Source: Solanum dulcamara
Taxonomy: Eukaryota; Streptophyta; Magnoliopsida; Solanales; Solanaceae
NCBI RefSeq assembly: GCF_947179165.1
Contig: NC_077241.1
Span: 29,029,746 to 29,093,745 of the forward strand
Direction of reading: 5' to 3'
Length of the DNA: 64,000 nt
Both the position numbers and the translations under genes were made by a program. The notes under the pieces are model-generated. The model worked only from the letters and a program-made list of their open reading frames with translations. It did no database searches and was not told where the DNA came from. Position 1 is the first letter of the stretch; each line of letters begins with the position of its first letter. Of this stretch, positions 63,535-64,000 are shown piece after piece.

Positions 63535-64000
63535 TGTTACACCCCACACTCTTGAGCTCGGAATGCCTTTTAAGCTTCTTAGAAGTTACTATGTGAGCCG
63601 GATAGTCTACGACACTATCAAACGACTCTAAGGAAGAGAGAATATGATACCCCATAGTAGAGAAGGTTTGAAATAGAGTCATAAGAATCTGGAAGGAATT
63701 GGAGGCCAAGTGATGGGTCGTAGGATTCGATTTACCTACGTAAGCTACTAAACTTAGAAGTTTTATAAACTTGAGCTACTTAAGGAAATACCAAGTTTGC
63801 GAAGCACGGATTACATAGGCTATTGAAATGAGGTGAGATGACGATCCTATAAAAGAGAGCAAAACTAGTTTCTGAACTTACGAAAGCGAAGCAAGCAGGT
63901 GAAAAGTAGGCAGGTGACAAGCGAGCAGGTGACTTACTTACCTGCTTGGGGGAGGTGGACCCCATTGCCACGTGGTAGTACCCTATTGGAAGCATGCATA
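63535..64000 (+). mobile_element. 3' LTR of element U, cut by window end
   Basis: TGTTACACCCCACACTC onward; 466 bp visible, reaching the promoter zone (CACGTG at 63969-63974). It is close to LTR W over the shared part (compare 63650-63960 with 52033-52340), so U and W are the same subfamily. Confidence 0.9.

Overview
The window is repeat-dense plant DNA. Almost all of it is one lineage of very long LTR retrotransposons, in both orientations and inserted into each other. I find no host protein gene, tRNA or CRISPR array. The LTRs run from TGTTACACCCC to GGTCGTGACA, are about 3.4-3.9 kb long, and are followed by a primer-binding site matching the 3' end of initiator tRNA-Met (TGGTATCAGAGC). Polypurine tracts read AAAGGGGGGAAGGA. 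The only coding remains are broken integrase-chromodomain tails, which place the lineage in Ty3/gypsy, chromovirus type (Tekay/Del-like). A eudicot host, perhaps Solanaceae or another asterid, is suggested by my recollection of similar LTR and polypurine junctions; the sequence alone does not prove it.

Layout. 1-1362: tail of a divergent LTR. 1363-1727: the only stretch not clearly retroelement. 1728-5222: 5' LTR, PBS and internal stub of element S. 5223-17482: reverse LTR Q, broken by an LTR fragment (7041-7641) and by complete reverse element Z (8273-17162, imperfect TSD TCTGC/TCCGC). 17483-21856: LTR fragments P, O and R. 21857-27847: element V (5' LTR, PBS, internal region). 27848-46299: reverse solo LTR Y (TSD AGCTT), containing complete forward element E (28150-43160, TSD AGTAA), whose 5' LTR contains solo LTR N1 (30696-34527, TSD ATTTA). 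46300-52032: reverse LTR X, containing solo LTR N2 (46553-50413). 52033-53874: LTR fragment W. 53875-64000: a head-to-head structure made of a reverse 3' LTR and internal region (T) fused at 59872-59880 to a forward internal region and 3' LTR (U).

The most unusual feature is five 5S rRNA-derived sequences inside the internal regions of five elements. Three (V, E, U) share one site and lie antisense to the element. Two (Z, T) lie at two other sites in sense orientation. The best copy matches plant 5S rRNA at about 90% over 102 nt by eye and keeps recognisable internal promoter boxes. Element E has LTRs differing by only about 1% by eye, yet its internal region has no usable reading frame. It therefore probably moved recently as a non-autonomous element supplied with proteins by a relative.

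All boundaries were read by eye. Those with TG...CA ends and target-site duplications are good to a base or two; truncated fragments may be off by tens of bases.
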